Assembly (NCBI RefSeq): GCF_019264485.1
Contig: NZ_JAHVAA010000012.1
Span: 62,001-126,000 of the forward strand
Direction: 5' to 3'
DNA length: 64,000 bases
Source: Sediminibacterium sp.
GTDB lineage: Bacteria; Bacteroidota; Bacteroidia; Chitinophagales; Chitinophagaceae
This document shows positions 50,101 through 60,054 of the stretch, piece by piece; position 1 is the stretch's first letter, and the number at the start of each line of letters is the position of its first letter. Below the pieces are notes generated by a model. It was not told the DNA's origin. It did not search any database and saw only the letters and a list, made by a program, of their open reading frames with translations. A program made the translations under genes and the position numbers.

Positions 50101-50829
50101 ATGAAAAAACTATTCACTTTATTGATGGCTTGTTCCCTGCTCTGCGGACAGGCCTGGTCGCAAAAGACCATCCGGGATGCCAATGCGCAGAAAAGAAACC
50201 TGAAAAATTTCCATGCCATACAGGTATCGCATGGAATTGACCTCTACCTCACCCAGTCTGCCGAAGAAGCCGTGGCTGTTAGTGCAGAAAAAGAGGAGTA
50301 CAGGGATAAAATTATTACGGAAGTGGAAGATGGTGTGTTGAAGATTTACTATGAAAAAGAAAATAATAACTGGAGCTGGGGAAACAATTGGGGTAATAAA
50401 AAACTGAAAGCCTATGTATCTGTTAAAACACTGGATAAACTGCATGCATCAGGTGGTTCAGATGTGTTTTGTGAGGATATGATCAAGGCCAATGAGCTAA
50501 AAGTGCATATTTCAGGAGGTTCCGACCTGAAAGGCAATTTCTCCTGTAATCTCCTGTCTATTAGTGCCAGTGGTGGCAGCGATGCTGACTTAAAAGGAAA
50601 GGCCACCAATTTAAAGATCAATGCATCGGGTGGAAGTGATGTAGATGCGTATGAATTAAGCAGTGAAACCTGTCAGGTTCATTCGTCTGGCGGAAGCGAC
50701 GTAAACGTAAATGTGAGTAAGTCGATTGATGCGCATGCCAGTGGCGGAAGCGATATTCATTATAAAGGTGCTCCCCCCGAAACAAAAACCAGTAAAAGTG
50801 GTAGCTCCGATATAAGAAAAGTACTGTAA
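50101..50829 (+). CDS. Secreted GIN-domain (DUF2807) protein
   Basis: Starting at ATG 50101 (not the in-frame ATG at 49999, which would translate the upstream repeat) gives a 242-residue protein with a signal peptide (MKKLFTLLMACSLLCGQAWSQK). The rest is a right-handed beta-helix of the head-GIN type: FHAIQVSHGIDLYLTQS, then at least five rungs ending in SGGSD (ASGGSDVFCED, ISGGSDLKGN, ASGGSDADLKG, SGGSDVNVN, ASGGSDIHYKG). The function is unknown; such proteins are exported and often stress-linked in this phylum. Confidence 0.88.
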   Translation: MKKLFTLLMACSLLCGQAWSQKTIRDANAQKRNLKNFHAIQVSHGIDLYLTQSAEEAVAVSAEKEEYRDKIITEVEDGVLKIYYEKENNNWSWGNNWGNKKLKAYVSVKTLDKLHASGGSDVFCEDMIKANELKVHISGGSDLKGNFSCNLLSISASGGSDADLKGKATNLKINASGGSDVDAYELSSETCQVHSSGGSDVNVNVSKSIDAHASGGSDIHYKGAPPETKTSKSGSSDIRKVL

Positions 50830-50852
50830 ACAGACCGTTTTAGGTATAGAAG

Positions 50853-50901
50853 CGGCCCCGGATCGAATGCCAAAAAAGCAATAGATTCCGGGGTTCTTTT
50901 T
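50853..50901 (+). terminator. Intrinsic terminator of the GIN-domain gene
   Basis: CCCCGGA (50856-50862) pairs with TCCGGGG (50887-50893) with a long loop, followed by a T-run. Confidence 0.65.
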
Positions 50902-51048
50902 TTATGCAGTTTTGTGGATAAAACCCCTTAAAAAACAAGCATTTTAACCCCCTTTTCACCCGTAAAAAAACTATCTTCGCCAACCGGCAAATTTTGATCA
51001 TTATACCTGCCGGAAAGAACTCAAAAAATCAGTACGAGATCAGCGAAT

Positions 51049-53706
51049 ATGGAAGAAAATCTGTTACCGGAACAAACTAGCGATAACGATCGGATTATAC
51101 AGGTCAATATCGAGGAACAAATGAAAACGGCTTACATCGATTATTCGATGTCGGTAATCGTTGGACGAGCTTTACCCGATGCACGAGATGGTTTTAAACC
51201 TGTACACCGCAGGGTGCTGTATGCCATGAATGAACTGGGCAATAACAGCAATAAACCGTATAAAAAATCGGCCCGTATTGTTGGGGAAGTAATGGGTAAA
51301 TACCACCCGCATGGTGATTCATCCATTTATGATACCCTTGTTCGTATGGCGCAGGACTGGACGATGCGCTATACACTGGTAGATGGCCAGGGTAACTTTG
51401 GTAACCAGGATGGAGATCCACCCGCTGCCATGCGTTATACGGAAGCCCGTTTACAGAAAGTAGCAGAAGCCATGCTGGATGATATTGAGAAAGAAACAGT
51501 AGACTTTCAGCTCAATTTCGATGACTCACTCAAAGAACCCACGGTACTCCCATCCCGTATCCCACAATTGCTCATCAATGGCTCATCAGGTATTGCCGTA
51601 GGTATGGCCACCAATATGATGCCCCATAACCTGAGTGAAGTGGTAGACGGATGTGTGGCCTATATCGACAATAAAGAAATTACCGGCGAAGAACTGATTG
51701 CCTATGTAAAAGCACCCGATTTCCCTACCGGAGGTGTTATCTATGGCATGGAAGGGGTAAAACAGGCATTATTAACCGGTCGCGGAAGAGTAGTGGTAAG
51801 AGGTAAATGTCATGTTGATACCAAAGCCAGCGGACGTGAGCAGATTGTGATTACCGAAGTACCTTACCAGGTAAACAGGGATCAGTTAACAGACCGTATT
51901 GGTCAGCTCGTGGTAGATAAAACCATTGAAGGCATTGCCCATGTAAACAATGAAAGTAATAAACGTGAAGGTACCCGTATTGTTCTCGACCTGAAACGTG
52001 ATGCAGTGGCACAGGTGGTGATTAACCAGTTGTACAAATACACAGAATTGCAAACCAGTTATGGTATCAATAATGTGGCACTGACCAAGGGTAAGCCAAA
52101 AATCATGAACCTTCGCGACCTGATCGTGGAGTTTATTGATTTCAGGATGGAAGTGGTGATTCGCCGCGCAAAATTTGAACTCAGAAAAGCAGAAGAACGG
52201 GCCCATATTTTAGAAGGCTACTTAAAAGCACTGGATCACCTCGATGAAGTAATCAGACTCATCCGTGCCAGCAGAACACCCGATGAAGCCAAAGAAAGCC
52301 TGATACAGAAAAGTAAAGAAGGCAAATGGTTACTCAAACAGGAACTGTTCAGCGATCTTACCAATGAATTGTATACACAGGTCGAAGGTTTATCAGAGGC
52401 ACAGGCCAAAGCCATCCTGGAACTGCGTTTACAACGTTTAACAGGAATGGAGCGTGATAAGATCATTGAAGAATTCAATGGCCTGATCAATACCATCAAA
52501 GACCTGAAAGCTTTATTGGCCAGCGAAGAACTGCGTTATGCACTCATTCGTTCAGAACTGCTCGAAGTAAAAGAACTGTTCGGCGATGCACGTAAAAGTG
52601 AAATACAATACCTGGCAGATGAAATGCGTATTGAAGACCTGATTGAAGAAGAAGATGTGGTCATCACCATTTCTCACTTAGGTTATATCAAACGTACTTC
52701 AGCAACAGAATACCGCCAGCAGCGAAGAGGCGGAAGAGGTGCTGTAGGTTCCAAAACAAGAGACGAAGATTATGTGGAACACCTCTTTGTAGCTTCTACA
52801 CATGATACCATGATGTTCTTTACCGAAAAAGGGCGTTGTTACTGGATGCGTGTATACGAAATACCGGAAGGTGAAAAACAAAGTAAGGGAAGGGCCATAC
52901 AGAACCTGATACAATTACCCGGTGATGATAAGGTGAAAGCCATTATTGATGTGAAGAACCTGGCCGATAAAGATTTTGTACAGCAACATTATATTGTACT
53001 TTGTACCAAGAAAGGAATCATCAAGAAAACATCCCTGGAAGATTTCAGCCGCCCAAGGGCCAATGGTGTAAATGCCATTACTATTATTGAAGGCGATGAA
53101 TTACTGGAAGCACGTATGACCGATGGTAAATCGGAAATTATGCTGGCAGTGAAGAGCGGAAGGGCCATTCGTTTTGAAGAAGAGAAAGTAAGGGCTACCG
53201 GAAGAGGTGCCATCGGAGTAGCAGGTATTGAGGTAGAAGATGAGAAAGATGAAGTGATTGGCATGATCTGTGTAAATAAGGAAGATACCAGCAGAACCAT
53301 ACTCGTAGTAAGCGAGAAAGGTTTTGGCAAGAGAACAGCCATCGATGAATACCGTATTACCAACAGAGGTGGTAAAGGTGTTAAAACCATTAATGTTACC
53401 GATAAAACAGGAAGTTTAGTCGGCATTCTCTATGTAACTGAAAAAGAAGATCTTATCATTACATGCAAATCAGGAATTACCATCCGAACAGGTATTATCG
53501 ATATCCGTGAAGCAGGCAGGGCCACACAGGGTGTAAAACTGATTCGTATTGATGAGGGGGATGAAATTGCAGCGATATCTCAGATAGAAGAAGAAGAGCT
53601 GATTGAACCGGTAGCTGAATCAGCAGAAACAACTGCTACTGATGAAACAGCCGGTGAACAAACACCCGATACAAACGAAACCAACTCAAACGAAAACCAA
53701 GAATAA
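51049..53706 (+). CDS. gyrA: DNA gyrase subunit A
   Basis: This 885-residue type II topoisomerase subunit breaks and rejoins DNA for negative supercoiling. The catalytic Tyr is Y130 ([10 protein letters not shown]). The quinolone-determining region reads [10 protein letters not shown] (88-97 region) with Ser and Asp at the E. coli 83 and 87 positions (S91, D95), so no target-site resistance change is seen. The GyrA box QRRGGRG in the C-terminal beta-pinwheel identifies it as GyrA rather than ParC. The tail is acidic. TATCTTCG at 50972-50979 may be its -7 element. A TPR-like gene follows after 11 bp. Confidence 0.97.
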   Translation: MEENLLPEQTSDNDRIIQVNIEEQMKTAYIDYSMSVIVGRALPDARDGFKPVHRRVLYAMNELGNNSNKPYKKSARIVGEVMGKYHPHGDSSIYDTLVRMAQDWTMRYTLVDGQGNFGNQDGDPPAAMRYTEARLQKVAEAMLDDIEKETVDFQLNFDDSLKEPTVLPSRIPQLLINGSSGIAVGMATNMMPHNLSEVVDGCVAYIDNKEITGEELIAYVKAPDFPTGGVIYGMEGVKQALLTGRGRVVVRGKCHVDTKASGREQIVITEVPYQVNRDQLTDRIGQLVVDKTIEGIAHVNNESNKREGTRIVLDLKRDAVAQVVINQLYKYTELQTSYGINNVALTKGKPKIMNLRDLIVEFIDFRMEVVIRRAKFELRKAEERAHILEGYLKALDHLDEVIRLIRASRTPDEAKESLIQKSKEGKWLLKQELFSDLTNELYTQVEGLSEAQAKAILELRLQRLTGMERDKIIEEFNGLINTIKDLKALLASEELRYALIRSELLEVKELFGDARKSEIQYLADEMRIEDLIEEEDVVITISHLGYIKRTSATEYRQQRRGGRGAVGSKTRDEDYVEHLFVASTHDTMMFFTEKGRCYWMRVYEIPEGEKQSKGRAIQNLIQLPGDDKVKAIIDVKNLADKDFVQQHYIVLCTKKGIIKKTSLEDFSRPRANGVNAITIIEGDELLEARMTDGKSEIMLAVKSGRAIRFEEEKVRATGRGAIGVAGIEVEDEKDEVIGMICVNKEDTSRTILVVSEKGFGKRTAIDEYRITNRGGKGVKTINVTDKTGSLVGILYVTEKEDLIITCKSGITIRTGIIDIREAGRATQGVKLIRIDEGDEIAAISQIEEEELIEPVAESAETTATDETAGEQTPDTNETNSNENQE

Positions 53707-53717
53707 AACCTCCCGTT

Positions 53718-55091
53718 ATGAAGAAGCTTTTATTGCTTTCCATCTTTGCCATGTCACTGCAGATTGCAACTGCACAGGATTATAAAAAAGTAAAAAATGC
53801 TGTTTTATTAGGCAGAATAGAAGATGCGAAAACAGAAATCGACAAATTAATCGCAGACCCCAAAACACCGGTGAAAGCCGAAACCTATATGTGGAAGGGC
53901 AGGATTTATGCTGCGATTTTCAAGAACCAGCAACTCAATGCCAAATTCGCCAATGCAGAAGCAGAAGCAGAAGCCGCACTGAGAAAGTATGAAGAGCTTG
54001 ACCCAACTTATGCAGTGGCCATAGCCAATGACGGTATTAGTTCCTATTTCGATATGTATACCTCGTTTATTGCCCAGGGCAGTAAAAGATTCGAACAGAA
54101 AGACTGGGCCAATGCAGGTCAGTCATTTGTAAACGGTATTAAATACATTGATCAGATTATTGCCAATAAATGGACAAGTAATACCATACCGATGGATACT
54201 ACTTCTATCCTGTATGCGGCTATCTGTTTTCAAAATGCAAAAGAACTCGAAAAAGCATCTTTATACTACAAAAAAATTGCTGATAATAAAGTAAACGATA
54301 CCAACTATGTAGATGTATACCGTTTTCTGGTTGATTATTATACACGCGGTAAAAAAGACGAAGCCCAGTTCTACAAATACCTTGGACTATCCAGAGAAGT
54401 ATTTCCTGCCTTCAATGAAGAATGGGAAAGCTATGAAATGGATTTCATTGACACATACGACCTGAAAGCAAAAACAGACCTGTATGCAAAAGAAGAAGCA
54501 GCCGGCACACTTACTGAAAATAAATACATCCAGTACGGAAGTGCATTTGCCAATGCTAAAATGAAAGATGACCTCGACAGTACCACGGCTGCCATGTATA
54601 ACAGCAAAGCCCTCGAAGCTTTCAAGAAAGCCTATGCAAAAAATGAAAAGAATGCCATTGCAGCCTTCAATACAGGGGTGATACACTATAATAATTTTGG
54701 TGAACTGGATGATAAAGTGCGCGACAATATCAGAACTGTACAGCGTATTAATTCAGAGAAACCAATAGAAAAAGATCCAAAGAAGAAAGCAGCAGCCGAG
54801 GCCAAAGTAAAAGCAGAAACTGAGCCATACCTCAAAGCCAATGCCGCACTCGAAGCACCCATTGCAAAAGAAGTAGACCAGGCTGTAGAATGGTTAGAAA
54901 AAGCCTATATTTTATTAAAAGACAAAGCCACCAGAACCAATAATGAAAGAAGCGTCATCAACAAATCGGTTGACTGGCTGGCCAATTTATACAGCTATAA
55001 ACGCGATAAAGTAAGGGGTAAAGACAATGCTGCATTTGATAAATATGAAGCCAAGTTTAAAGAATTCGATGCCTTACACAGTAAATTCTAA
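53718..55091 (+). CDS. Secreted TPR-like protein
   Basis: This 457-residue protein has a signal peptide (MKKLLLLSIFAMSLQIATAQD) and is otherwise mostly helical with loose tetratricopeptide repeats (AEAEAEAALRKYEELDPTYAVAIANDG; NAKELEKASLYYKKIADNKVND; SKALEAFKKAYAKNEKNAIAAFNTGVIHYNN). It is Lys- and Ala-rich. A periplasmic scaffold role is likely; the partner is unknown. It starts 11 bp after gyrA, so it is probably co-transcribed, and it ends with a strong terminator. Confidence 0.85.
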   Translation: MKKLLLLSIFAMSLQIATAQDYKKVKNAVLLGRIEDAKTEIDKLIADPKTPVKAETYMWKGRIYAAIFKNQQLNAKFANAEAEAEAALRKYEELDPTYAVAIANDGISSYFDMYTSFIAQGSKRFEQKDWANAGQSFVNGIKYIDQIIANKWTSNTIPMDTTSILYAAICFQNAKELEKASLYYKKIADNKVNDTNYVDVYRFLVDYYTRGKKDEAQFYKYLGLSREVFPAFNEEWESYEMDFIDTYDLKAKTDLYAKEEAAGTLTENKYIQYGSAFANAKMKDDLDSTTAAMYNSKALEAFKKAYAKNEKNAIAAFNTGVIHYNNFGELDDKVRDNIRTVQRINSEKPIEKDPKKKAAAEAKVKAETEPYLKANAALEAPIAKEVDQAVEWLEKAYILLKDKATRTNNERSVINKSVDWLANLYSYKRDKVRGKDNAAFDKYEAKFKEFDALHSKF

Positions 55092-55112
55092 TCACTTTCT
55101 GAAATAATCATC

Positions 55113-55143
55113 AAAGCTCCGTTAAAAATAACGGAGCTTTTTT
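55113..55143 (+). terminator. Intrinsic terminator after the gyrA operon
   Basis: AAAGCTCCGTTA pairs with TAACGGAGCTTT around AAAA or a short A-loop, followed by T. Confidence 0.9.
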
Positions 55144-55205
55144 GTTGCTGAAAACTATCAGTATATTTATAGACGCTATTTTGCCAACCATTTTTATTCC
55201 TTCTT

Positions 55206-56366
55206 ATGCTACCCAAATTACAAACACTCATACCTGTACTCAGCTTTGTTATTGTACTGGGTTCCTGTAAAGGATCGGCCGATACCAAAACCGAAACACC
55301 CGTAGCCGGTACACCTAACCTGAAGACAACCGTATTGGTGAATAACCATGAAATCATCTGGGGCATGGATTTTCTTCCCAATGGCGACCTCCTGTTTACC
55401 GAAAAACGCGGACGTATTTACCGCTATACCAGTACAGGCATTACCCAGGAACTCACAGGTGTACCTGCAGGTATTAATACCAGCGGACAGGGTGGATTAC
55501 TCGATATAAAAGTACATCCTTCCTATGCCAGCAATGGGTGGATATATATATCGTATGCCATGAATAATGCCGGCGGTGGAAGCCTGCTGCGCCTAACAAG
55601 ATTTAAACTCAATGGCAATGCCATTACCGGTGCCGAAAATATTTTCACCAGTACAACTGCCAATACCTGGTACGGACATTATGGAAGCCGTATTGTTTTC
55701 GACAATGCAGGTATGTTATACCTGAGTATAGGAGAGGGAGGCTCCACCAGTTATGGTGGTGCAGGCAGCAGCAACCAGAATGCACAGAATACCAAAAGCG
55801 ATTGGGGTAAAGTACATCGTATGACGGATGCCGGCGCCATACCAGCCGATAACCCCATTTTACCCGGTAATACAAGTGCTACAACCATCTATTCCTATGG
55901 ACACCGCAACCCACAGGGAATGATTTTCGATCCATTGACCAACCGCATCTGGGAAAACGAACATGGTCCCATGGGAGGTGATGAAATTAACCTGGTAGAA
56001 AAAGGAAAAAACTATGGCTGGCCCCTGGTATGTTATGGCAAGAACTACGATGGCGTGGCCGTGTCGGCCAGTCCAACAGCACCCGGCATAACCAACCCCG
56101 CCAAATATTGGGATCCATCGATTGCACCCAGTGGTCTTGCGCTGATCACCAGCAATAATTTTAAAAGCTGGAAGGGAAGTTTACTCACCGGCTCATTAAA
56201 ATTCAGTCATGTAAGCAGGGCAGTGGTAGAGGGAGATAAAATTGTAAGTGAAGAAAAAATACTCGAAGGCATCGGTCGAGTACGCAATGTAAAACAAGGC
56301 CCCGATGGCAATATCTATGTAGCTGTTGAAGGCCCGGGGAGGATTATAAAAGTAACAGCAGAATAG
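55206..56366 (+). CDS. PQQ-dependent soluble sugar dehydrogenase-like lipoprotein
   Basis: This 386-residue protein has a lipoprotein signal (lipobox VLGSC) and a six-bladed beta-propeller of the soluble glucose/aldose dehydrogenase family. Key segments are WGMDFLPNGDLLFTEKRGRIYRY, HPSYASNGWIYISYA, YGHYGSRIVFD, YSYGHRNPQGMIFDP with the PQQ-site His and Arg, and WENEHGPMGGDEINLVEKGKNYGWP with calcium ligands. It would oxidise sugars in the periplasm with pyrroloquinoline quinone, if the cofactor is available; pqq genes are not in the window. Family assignment is strong; the substrate is not known. Confidence 0.92.
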   Translation: MLPKLQTLIPVLSFVIVLGSCKGSADTKTETPVAGTPNLKTTVLVNNHEIIWGMDFLPNGDLLFTEKRGRIYRYTSTGITQELTGVPAGINTSGQGGLLDIKVHPSYASNGWIYISYAMNNAGGGSLLRLTRFKLNGNAITGAENIFTSTTANTWYGHYGSRIVFDNAGMLYLSIGEGGSTSYGGAGSSNQNAQNTKSDWGKVHRMTDAGAIPADNPILPGNTSATTIYSYGHRNPQGMIFDPLTNRIWENEHGPMGGDEINLVEKGKNYGWPLVCYGKNYDGVAVSASPTAPGITNPAKYWDPSIAPSGLALITSNNFKSWKGSLLTGSLKFSHVSRAVVEGDKIVSEEKILEGIGRVRNVKQGPDGNIYVAVEGPGRIIKVTAE

Positions 56367-56370
56367 AGAG

Positions 56371-56462
56371 GATGTCAGATGGCTGATGTCAGATGTCTGA
56401 TTTTATTTTTGTAGACAATTTCCTAAAAAAAATCTGCCATCTGCCATCTGACATCATACATC
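56371..56462. repeat. Heptad-word hairpin, ATGTCAG family
   Basis: The left arm (56371-56401) has units ATGTCAG, ATGGCTG, ATGTCAG, ATGTCTG. The right arm (56432-56462) is the complement (ATCTGCC, ATCTGAC, ATCATAC). It lies between the convergent PQQ dehydrogenase and rlpA genes and overlaps the rlpA stop codon. Confidence 0.82.
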
Positions 56463-56862
56463 ATTTCTTCCGGTATTTAAGTGTAACCTCCGCCACACCC
56501 TGCTGGCGCATGTTTATTTTTTTTGCCGCTTTTTCGCTAAGGTCAATGATACGGCCTTTTACAAAGGGGCCACGATCGTTGATACGAACTTTAACGGTTT
56601 GTCCATTACCCAGGTTCTTCACTTTCACAATGGTACCAAAGGGTAATGTTTTATGTGCTGCGGTAAGTTTGTTCTTGTTAAAAGTTTCGCCGTTGGCTGT
56701 TTTTCTCCCATTATACCCATCACCAGCACCATAGAAAGAAGCCATACCCGATTCTGTTATCTTTCTCGAACAGCCTGAGCCAATGAGAATAACAGCTATT
56801 ACAAAGCAGAAACGCTTGACTATATGCCATCTGTTACTATTCAAACGGAAGGAATTTTTCAT
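56461..56862 (-). CDS. rlpA: RlpA-family septal-ring lytic transglycosylase-like lipoprotein
   Basis: This 133-residue protein has a lipoprotein signal (lipobox GSGC) and a double-psi beta-barrel domain typical of Rlp[40 protein letters not shown], then [25 protein letters not shown] with the conserved Asp. RlpA cleaves or binds peptidoglycan strands lacking stem peptides. The usual C-terminal SPOR domain is absent, so septal targeting would have to come from elsewhere. Its start overlaps the 3' end of the glycosyltransferase gene by 26 bp, so the two are coupled. Confidence 0.92.
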   Translation of the reverse strand: MKNSFRLNSNRWHIVKRFCFVIAVILIGSGCSRKITESGMASFYGAGDGYNGRKTANGETFNKNKLTAAHKTLPFGTIVKVKNLGNGQTVKVRINDRGPFVKGRIIDLSEKAAKKINMRQQGVAEVTLKYRKK

Positions 56863-57823
56863 ATTGTATTTCTTTCAAAACGGGGGGATGGGTATTTAAA
56901 GTATATCCGTTTAATACTTTTTCATATTTCGAAAGATAAGACCGCATCATAATAGCAGAAGAAAAATAAGCCATAGCATAGTCGTGGCAATACCGGGGTT
57001 GATAAGCATCTATATGCGCTAAAGCATCTACCAGTTCGGTTGATTTCGCGGATAAAAAACCAATATCAGCCTGCACAATTTCTGGCAGCGACCCATAAGG
57101 CGTTCCAAAAACAGGGCAACCGAAATAAAGACTTTCAATCAGTGCCAGTCCAAAAGGTTCATGCCAGCGAACAGGAAATAAAAAAGCTTTTGAGCCACGC
57201 AGTATTTCATTTTTCTCTTCACCACCTTTCATGCCATGAAAATGTACATGACGATCAAACGTAAGCCGTATTCCCTGGTTGAAATTAAAACGATGACCTC
57301 CGATTACATGTAAAGACAGCCCTGCATTTCGCGACACGTTAATGGCACCCTGTACATTTTTAATGCGCCAGGCAGCATCACCCAGGAAATGAATATAGGA
57401 ACGGGAGCGGGAGAGGGCAGGATCACCATAATCATCCGGATCAATACCATTGTGTACAAACGAATCGGAACAGAAACGTTCGGCATGGTTACGCGATACA
57501 AATATGGTGTTAAGCGGCAGCGGAAACTGTTCGTTCAGGTTACCGTGTAAAGTCATAACAGAAGGCAGCAAAGGCGTTTCATTCACCGTATGATTGAGGT
57601 GAATAAGGTCAATACCTTTATTGGCTGGTACCTGGGTATTAAAAGGGAGAGAAGGGTTAAAAGGATATACGTCTGCAAATGAACAACTGGAGCCTGCAGG
57701 TACGAGATAAGAAACCTTATGTCCTGCTTTCACCAATGCCTTACCCAACCACCAGATCACACGTTCGGTGCCGCCATATTTTAAAGCAGGGATGGGTGTG
57801 TTGTTGACGATAAGAATATGCAT
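56837..57823 (-). CDS. GT4-type glycosyltransferase
   Basis: This 328-residue GT-B fold protein starts at ATG 57823 ([40 protein letters not shown]), with the Gly-rich acceptor loop. The nucleotide-sugar half has [22 protein letters not shown] and the E-x7-E-like [34 protein letters not shown] signature. It probably adds a sugar to a cell-surface glycan or lipid. A longer frame to 58003 would run through a heptad repeat and other non-conserved sequence and is rejected. It is coupled to rlpA. The product cannot be predicted. Confidence 0.88.
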   Translation of the reverse strand: MHILIVNNTPIPALKYGGTERVIWWLGKALVKAGHKVSYLVPAGSSCSFADVYPFNPSLPFNTQVPANKGIDLIHLNHTVNETPLLPSVMTLHGNLNEQFPLPLNTIFVSRNHAERFCSDSFVHNGIDPDDYGDPALSRSRSYIHFLGDAAWRIKNVQGAINVSRNAGLSLHVIGGHRFNFNQGIRLTFDRHVHFHGMKGGEEKNEILRGSKAFLFPVRWHEPFGLALIESLYFGCPVFGTPYGSLPEIVQADIGFLSAKSTELVDALAHIDAYQPRYCHDYAMAYFSSAIMMRSYLSKYEKVLNGYTLNTHPPVLKEIQYEKFLPFE

Positions 57824-57848
57824 GGGTGTAAAAATACGGAAGGGAGGG

Positions 57849-57888
57849 CAGATCTCAGATGTAGGATGTAGGATGTCTGATGTCGGAT
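57849..57888. repeat. One-armed heptad array, GGATGTA/TGATGTC
   Basis: Units of 7 bp (AGATGTA, GGATGTA, GGATGTC, TGATGTC) run over about 40 bp just upstream of the glycosyltransferase start. No inverted partner is evident. The wording is close to the ATGTCAG hairpin at 56371, 1.4 kb away. Confidence 0.65.
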
Positions 57889-58002
57889 TTGGATAGATAT
57901 AGTGTGTTTTTTTATTCTTCAAACACCTTATCAGATGGACAGTTTGTGCTTTGCGTACACGACTCAGGTATTGATAAGGCAGGGGAAAAAGCTGGTCAGC
58001 CA

Positions 58003-58110
58003 TTAATTTGGCAGGCGTTTTAACTGAACAGCCTTATTTTTTTGAAGCCACTTTTGAGCGGCTTTTTCATTTTCAATAATGAACAAGTTATTAATCTGAT
58101 CGATAACCAT
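58003..58110 (-). CDS. Possible 35-residue protein or gene remnant
   Basis: A short frame reads MVIDQINNLFIIENEKAAQKWL and ends with KLKRLPN-like residues (QLKRLPN). Its composition looks protein-like (amphipathic, Lys/Glu/Asn balanced). Its TAA overlaps an ATG (TTAATGG) that opens another frame toward the glycosyltransferase gene. It may be a genuine small protein, a remnant of a deleted gene or chance. It is divergent from the DUF3800 gene. Confidence 0.25.
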   Translation of the reverse strand: MVIDQINNLFIIENEKAAQKWLQKNKAVQLKRLPN

Positions 58111-58212
58111 GTTGTTGCATCAGGTATAAATACGGATAAAGATGCTGTATTCCCCGCATATTTATTGGATGGCGTTGGATGCAAAGAATACACATCTTAT
58201 TTTCAGTAAAAA

Positions 58213-58890
58213 ATGTATTTGATGTATGTTGATGAAAGTGGCGATCCTGGCATTAGCGAGGGTTCATCGGAACATTATATTCTGGCAGCCTTGGTTATTC
58301 ATCATGCGGAATGGGAACAGCATTTATTGCGTCTAAAACAATTCAGGAAACAAGTACAACAATTATACGGAATAGGTTTACATACCGAAATTCATGCAAC
58401 AGACCTCATCAGGATCAAAAAACAAGAGACGTATAAAAGCATCACAAAAAAACAGCGCATCAATATTCTAGCCGCTTATGCGAATTGTTTAACAGAAATA
58501 TTTCCTACAGGGTCATTGATTACTATTCATCTTGATAAAGCATCCTACTGTAGCAATAAAACCATCAGCGAAGCTGCCTGGCAGAAATTATTGATAAAAT
58601 ACCATGAATATTTACAACAACAACAGGAGAGAGGAATGGTAATTGCTGACGAAGGCAATGAAACAACCTTAAGATATTTGTTGAGAAATTTACGCAGAGA
58701 TAAATCGCTGCAGTATATCGTTGAAGACTTTTCGCACCGCAGTTCAAAGAGTTCTTATTTTATACAGACAGTGGATGTGATTGCATTTTTGTTGTATAAA
58801 AAAATGTATCCAAAAGGAGCAGCGAAAAAATATAACCTCGATGTATTATTCGATCGATTTAGTTCGCTTGTTTCGAGCGCTTATGTATAA
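58213..58890 (+). CDS. DUF3800-domain protein (RNase H-like fold)
   Basis: This 225-residue protein opens with MYLMYVDESGDPG, the DUF3800 signature, with Asp7/Glu8 as likely metal ligands. It continues with HTEIHATDLIRIK and a second acidic motif (VIADEGN), ending in YFIQTVDVIAFLLYKKM. The family is predicted to have an RNase H-like fold and is scattered in mobile and accessory regions; some members accompany defence genes. No partner defence genes are visible here. The gene is AT-rich, alone, and followed by a weak hairpin, consistent with gain by transfer. Confidence 0.87.
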   Translation: MYLMYVDESGDPGISEGSSEHYILAALVIHHAEWEQHLLRLKQFRKQVQQLYGIGLHTEIHATDLIRIKKQETYKSITKKQRINILAAYANCLTEIFPTGSLITIHLDKASYCSNKTISEAAWQKLLIKYHEYLQQQQERGMVIADEGNETTLRYLLRNLRRDKSLQYIVEDFSHRSSKSSYFIQTVDVIAFLLYKKMYPKGAAKKYNLDVLFDRFSSLVSSAYV

Positions 58891-58903
58891 GTAAAAAAGA
58901 AAA

Positions 58904-58924
58904 GCCCCGGTTACAAACCGAGGC
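58904..58924 (+). terminator. Hairpin after the DUF3800 gene
   Basis: GCCCCGGTT pairs with AACCGAGGC (one mismatch) around ACA. The downstream sequence is only weakly T-rich, so termination is uncertain. Confidence 0.5.
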
Positions 58925-59334
58925 TCAAATAATTTTGATTTTTACTACCCGATAGAGGCATGTGGCCAAACCCGGCAGTACAACAAAACTAAAAATATTT
59001 TCTGTATTTCAAATATTATTTTCAGTTTTTTAGTTAAAAATATTTGACACTTCGCTTGATGTGAAGTACACTCTGCCTTGGGTTATAACGGCAATCTCAT
59101 CCACACAATAACCGACCCCCAATCGTGCGTTCGTGCGCAGAAATAGACAGACCATTGAAAAACAATTATAACTCAATATTATGTTACTTCGGTAGCCTCT
59201 GTGTAGGGGCTTTTGTATTTTTTAGCGTAGCGATACAAAAGCCCCGATGTGAGCAGAAAAGTAGAAAGAAAAAAAAGGAATAGGGAAGCGAGAGTAGCGA
59301 GCAACTGGTGTATATTGGAGTAAAACTAACTACG
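58925..59334. other. Gene-free AT-rich gap
   Basis: No conserved coding sequence is seen. It contains a nested imperfect hairpin near 58948-58983, an A/T-rich inverted stretch (AAAATATTT words) near 58990-59045, and a perfect 13-bp inverted repeat at 59206-59245. The composition differs from the housekeeping regions. It may be the edge of an inserted segment. Confidence 0.45.
59206..59245. repeat. Perfect 13-bp inverted repeat, GGGGCTTTTGTAT
   Basis: Arms GGGGCTTTTGTAT (59206-59218) and ATACAAAAGCCCC (59233-59245) are perfect complements around a 14-nt loop that contains a doubled TAGCG. It lies 90 bp before the next gene. It could be a terminator, a leader hairpin or a recombination end; nothing else identifies it. 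Confidence 0.7.
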
Positions 59335-59868
59335 ATGGAGTATCGAGATCATTTGGCTGAATGTGATAAAATAATACCTGAGTTTTTAAATACAAATTTT
59401 ATAGCCAGAGACCCCCGCCAAGTTATTGAGATTAACCTTGACCCAAGAACAATAGCAATAGACCAATTCATTGCCGACGGTTTTTTAGTAGAAAGGCGTA
59501 ATAAACAAGGAATATACGATTTAACTGCCCATGGGAGAGATTTTATAAGAAGAGGAGGATACAAGGCAAGATTTGAAGAGGAAGAAAAGTTAAAAAAGAT
59601 AAATAAAGATCAGATACAATCTATTATTGATACGAATAGGTCTGTTATAAAAACAAACACTATACAAAAATGGTCTCTAATTATTACGTGCGTAATAATC
59701 GGTCTTAGCTGTTATTATCAGTATCAATCTTTTAACTTACAGAGAAAGCAAGATAACCAACAAACATTGCGATTGCAATCTGACAGCTTAAAAGAAGTCT
59801 ATCTAATGGTGAAAATTCACTCCATTCAGAAACAGCTTGATTCCATGCAGAAACAAAAAACTCCCTAA
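59335..59868 (+). CDS. Uncharacterised protein with winged-helix-like N-terminus and one membrane helix
   Basis: The preferred start is ATG 59335 (MEYRDHLAECD); an in-frame upstream start at 59308 is possible. The protein is about 177 residues. The N-terminal 80 residues resemble a winged helix (IDQFIADGFLVERRNKQGIYDLTAHGRDFI). A charged helix follows, then one membrane segment (WSLIITCVIIGLSCYYQYQ, about residue 113-131) and a Gln/Ser-rich coiled tail (HSIQKQLDSMQKQ). I do not know a function. It is isolated, AT-rich and unlike its neighbours in base use. Confidence 0.65.
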   Translation: MEYRDHLAECDKIIPEFLNTNFIARDPRQVIEINLDPRTIAIDQFIADGFLVERRNKQGIYDLTAHGRDFIRRGGYKARFEEEEKLKKINKDQIQSIIDTNRSVIKTNTIQKWSLIITCVIIGLSCYYQYQSFNLQRKQDNQQTLRLQSDSLKEVYLMVKIHSIQKQLDSMQKQKTP

Positions 59869-59990
59869 TACTCGCACCAATAAAAAACAGAAGCGTTGGC
59901 CGTTTTCTTTTTTACTCGTATTTCGCTGTGCTCTATTTAACATAATGTTAATTATAGGAAAATTATTAGTTTTCGAAATAGACTTGGCTG

Positions 59991-60054
59991 ATCGTATAAC
60001 TCACTGATAATGTTATACATATAATAATATATAGCTGGCAATCAGTTATACGAT
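59991..60054. repeat. Inverted repeat ATCGTATAACT ... AGTTATACGAT
   Basis: Two perfect 11-bp arms (59991-60001 and 60044-60054) enclose 42 bp of very AT-rich DNA with a further TGTTATAC copy inside. It lies 19 bp beyond the stop of the minus-strand gene at 60073. It has the look of a protein-binding or recombination site rather than a terminator, but this is not shown. Confidence 0.6.

Noticed and set aside
57824-58003. 60-residue N-terminal extension of the glycosyltransferase
   Set aside because: Part of it translates a heptad array, and the conserved GT4 opening ([10 protein letters not shown]) starts at 57823.
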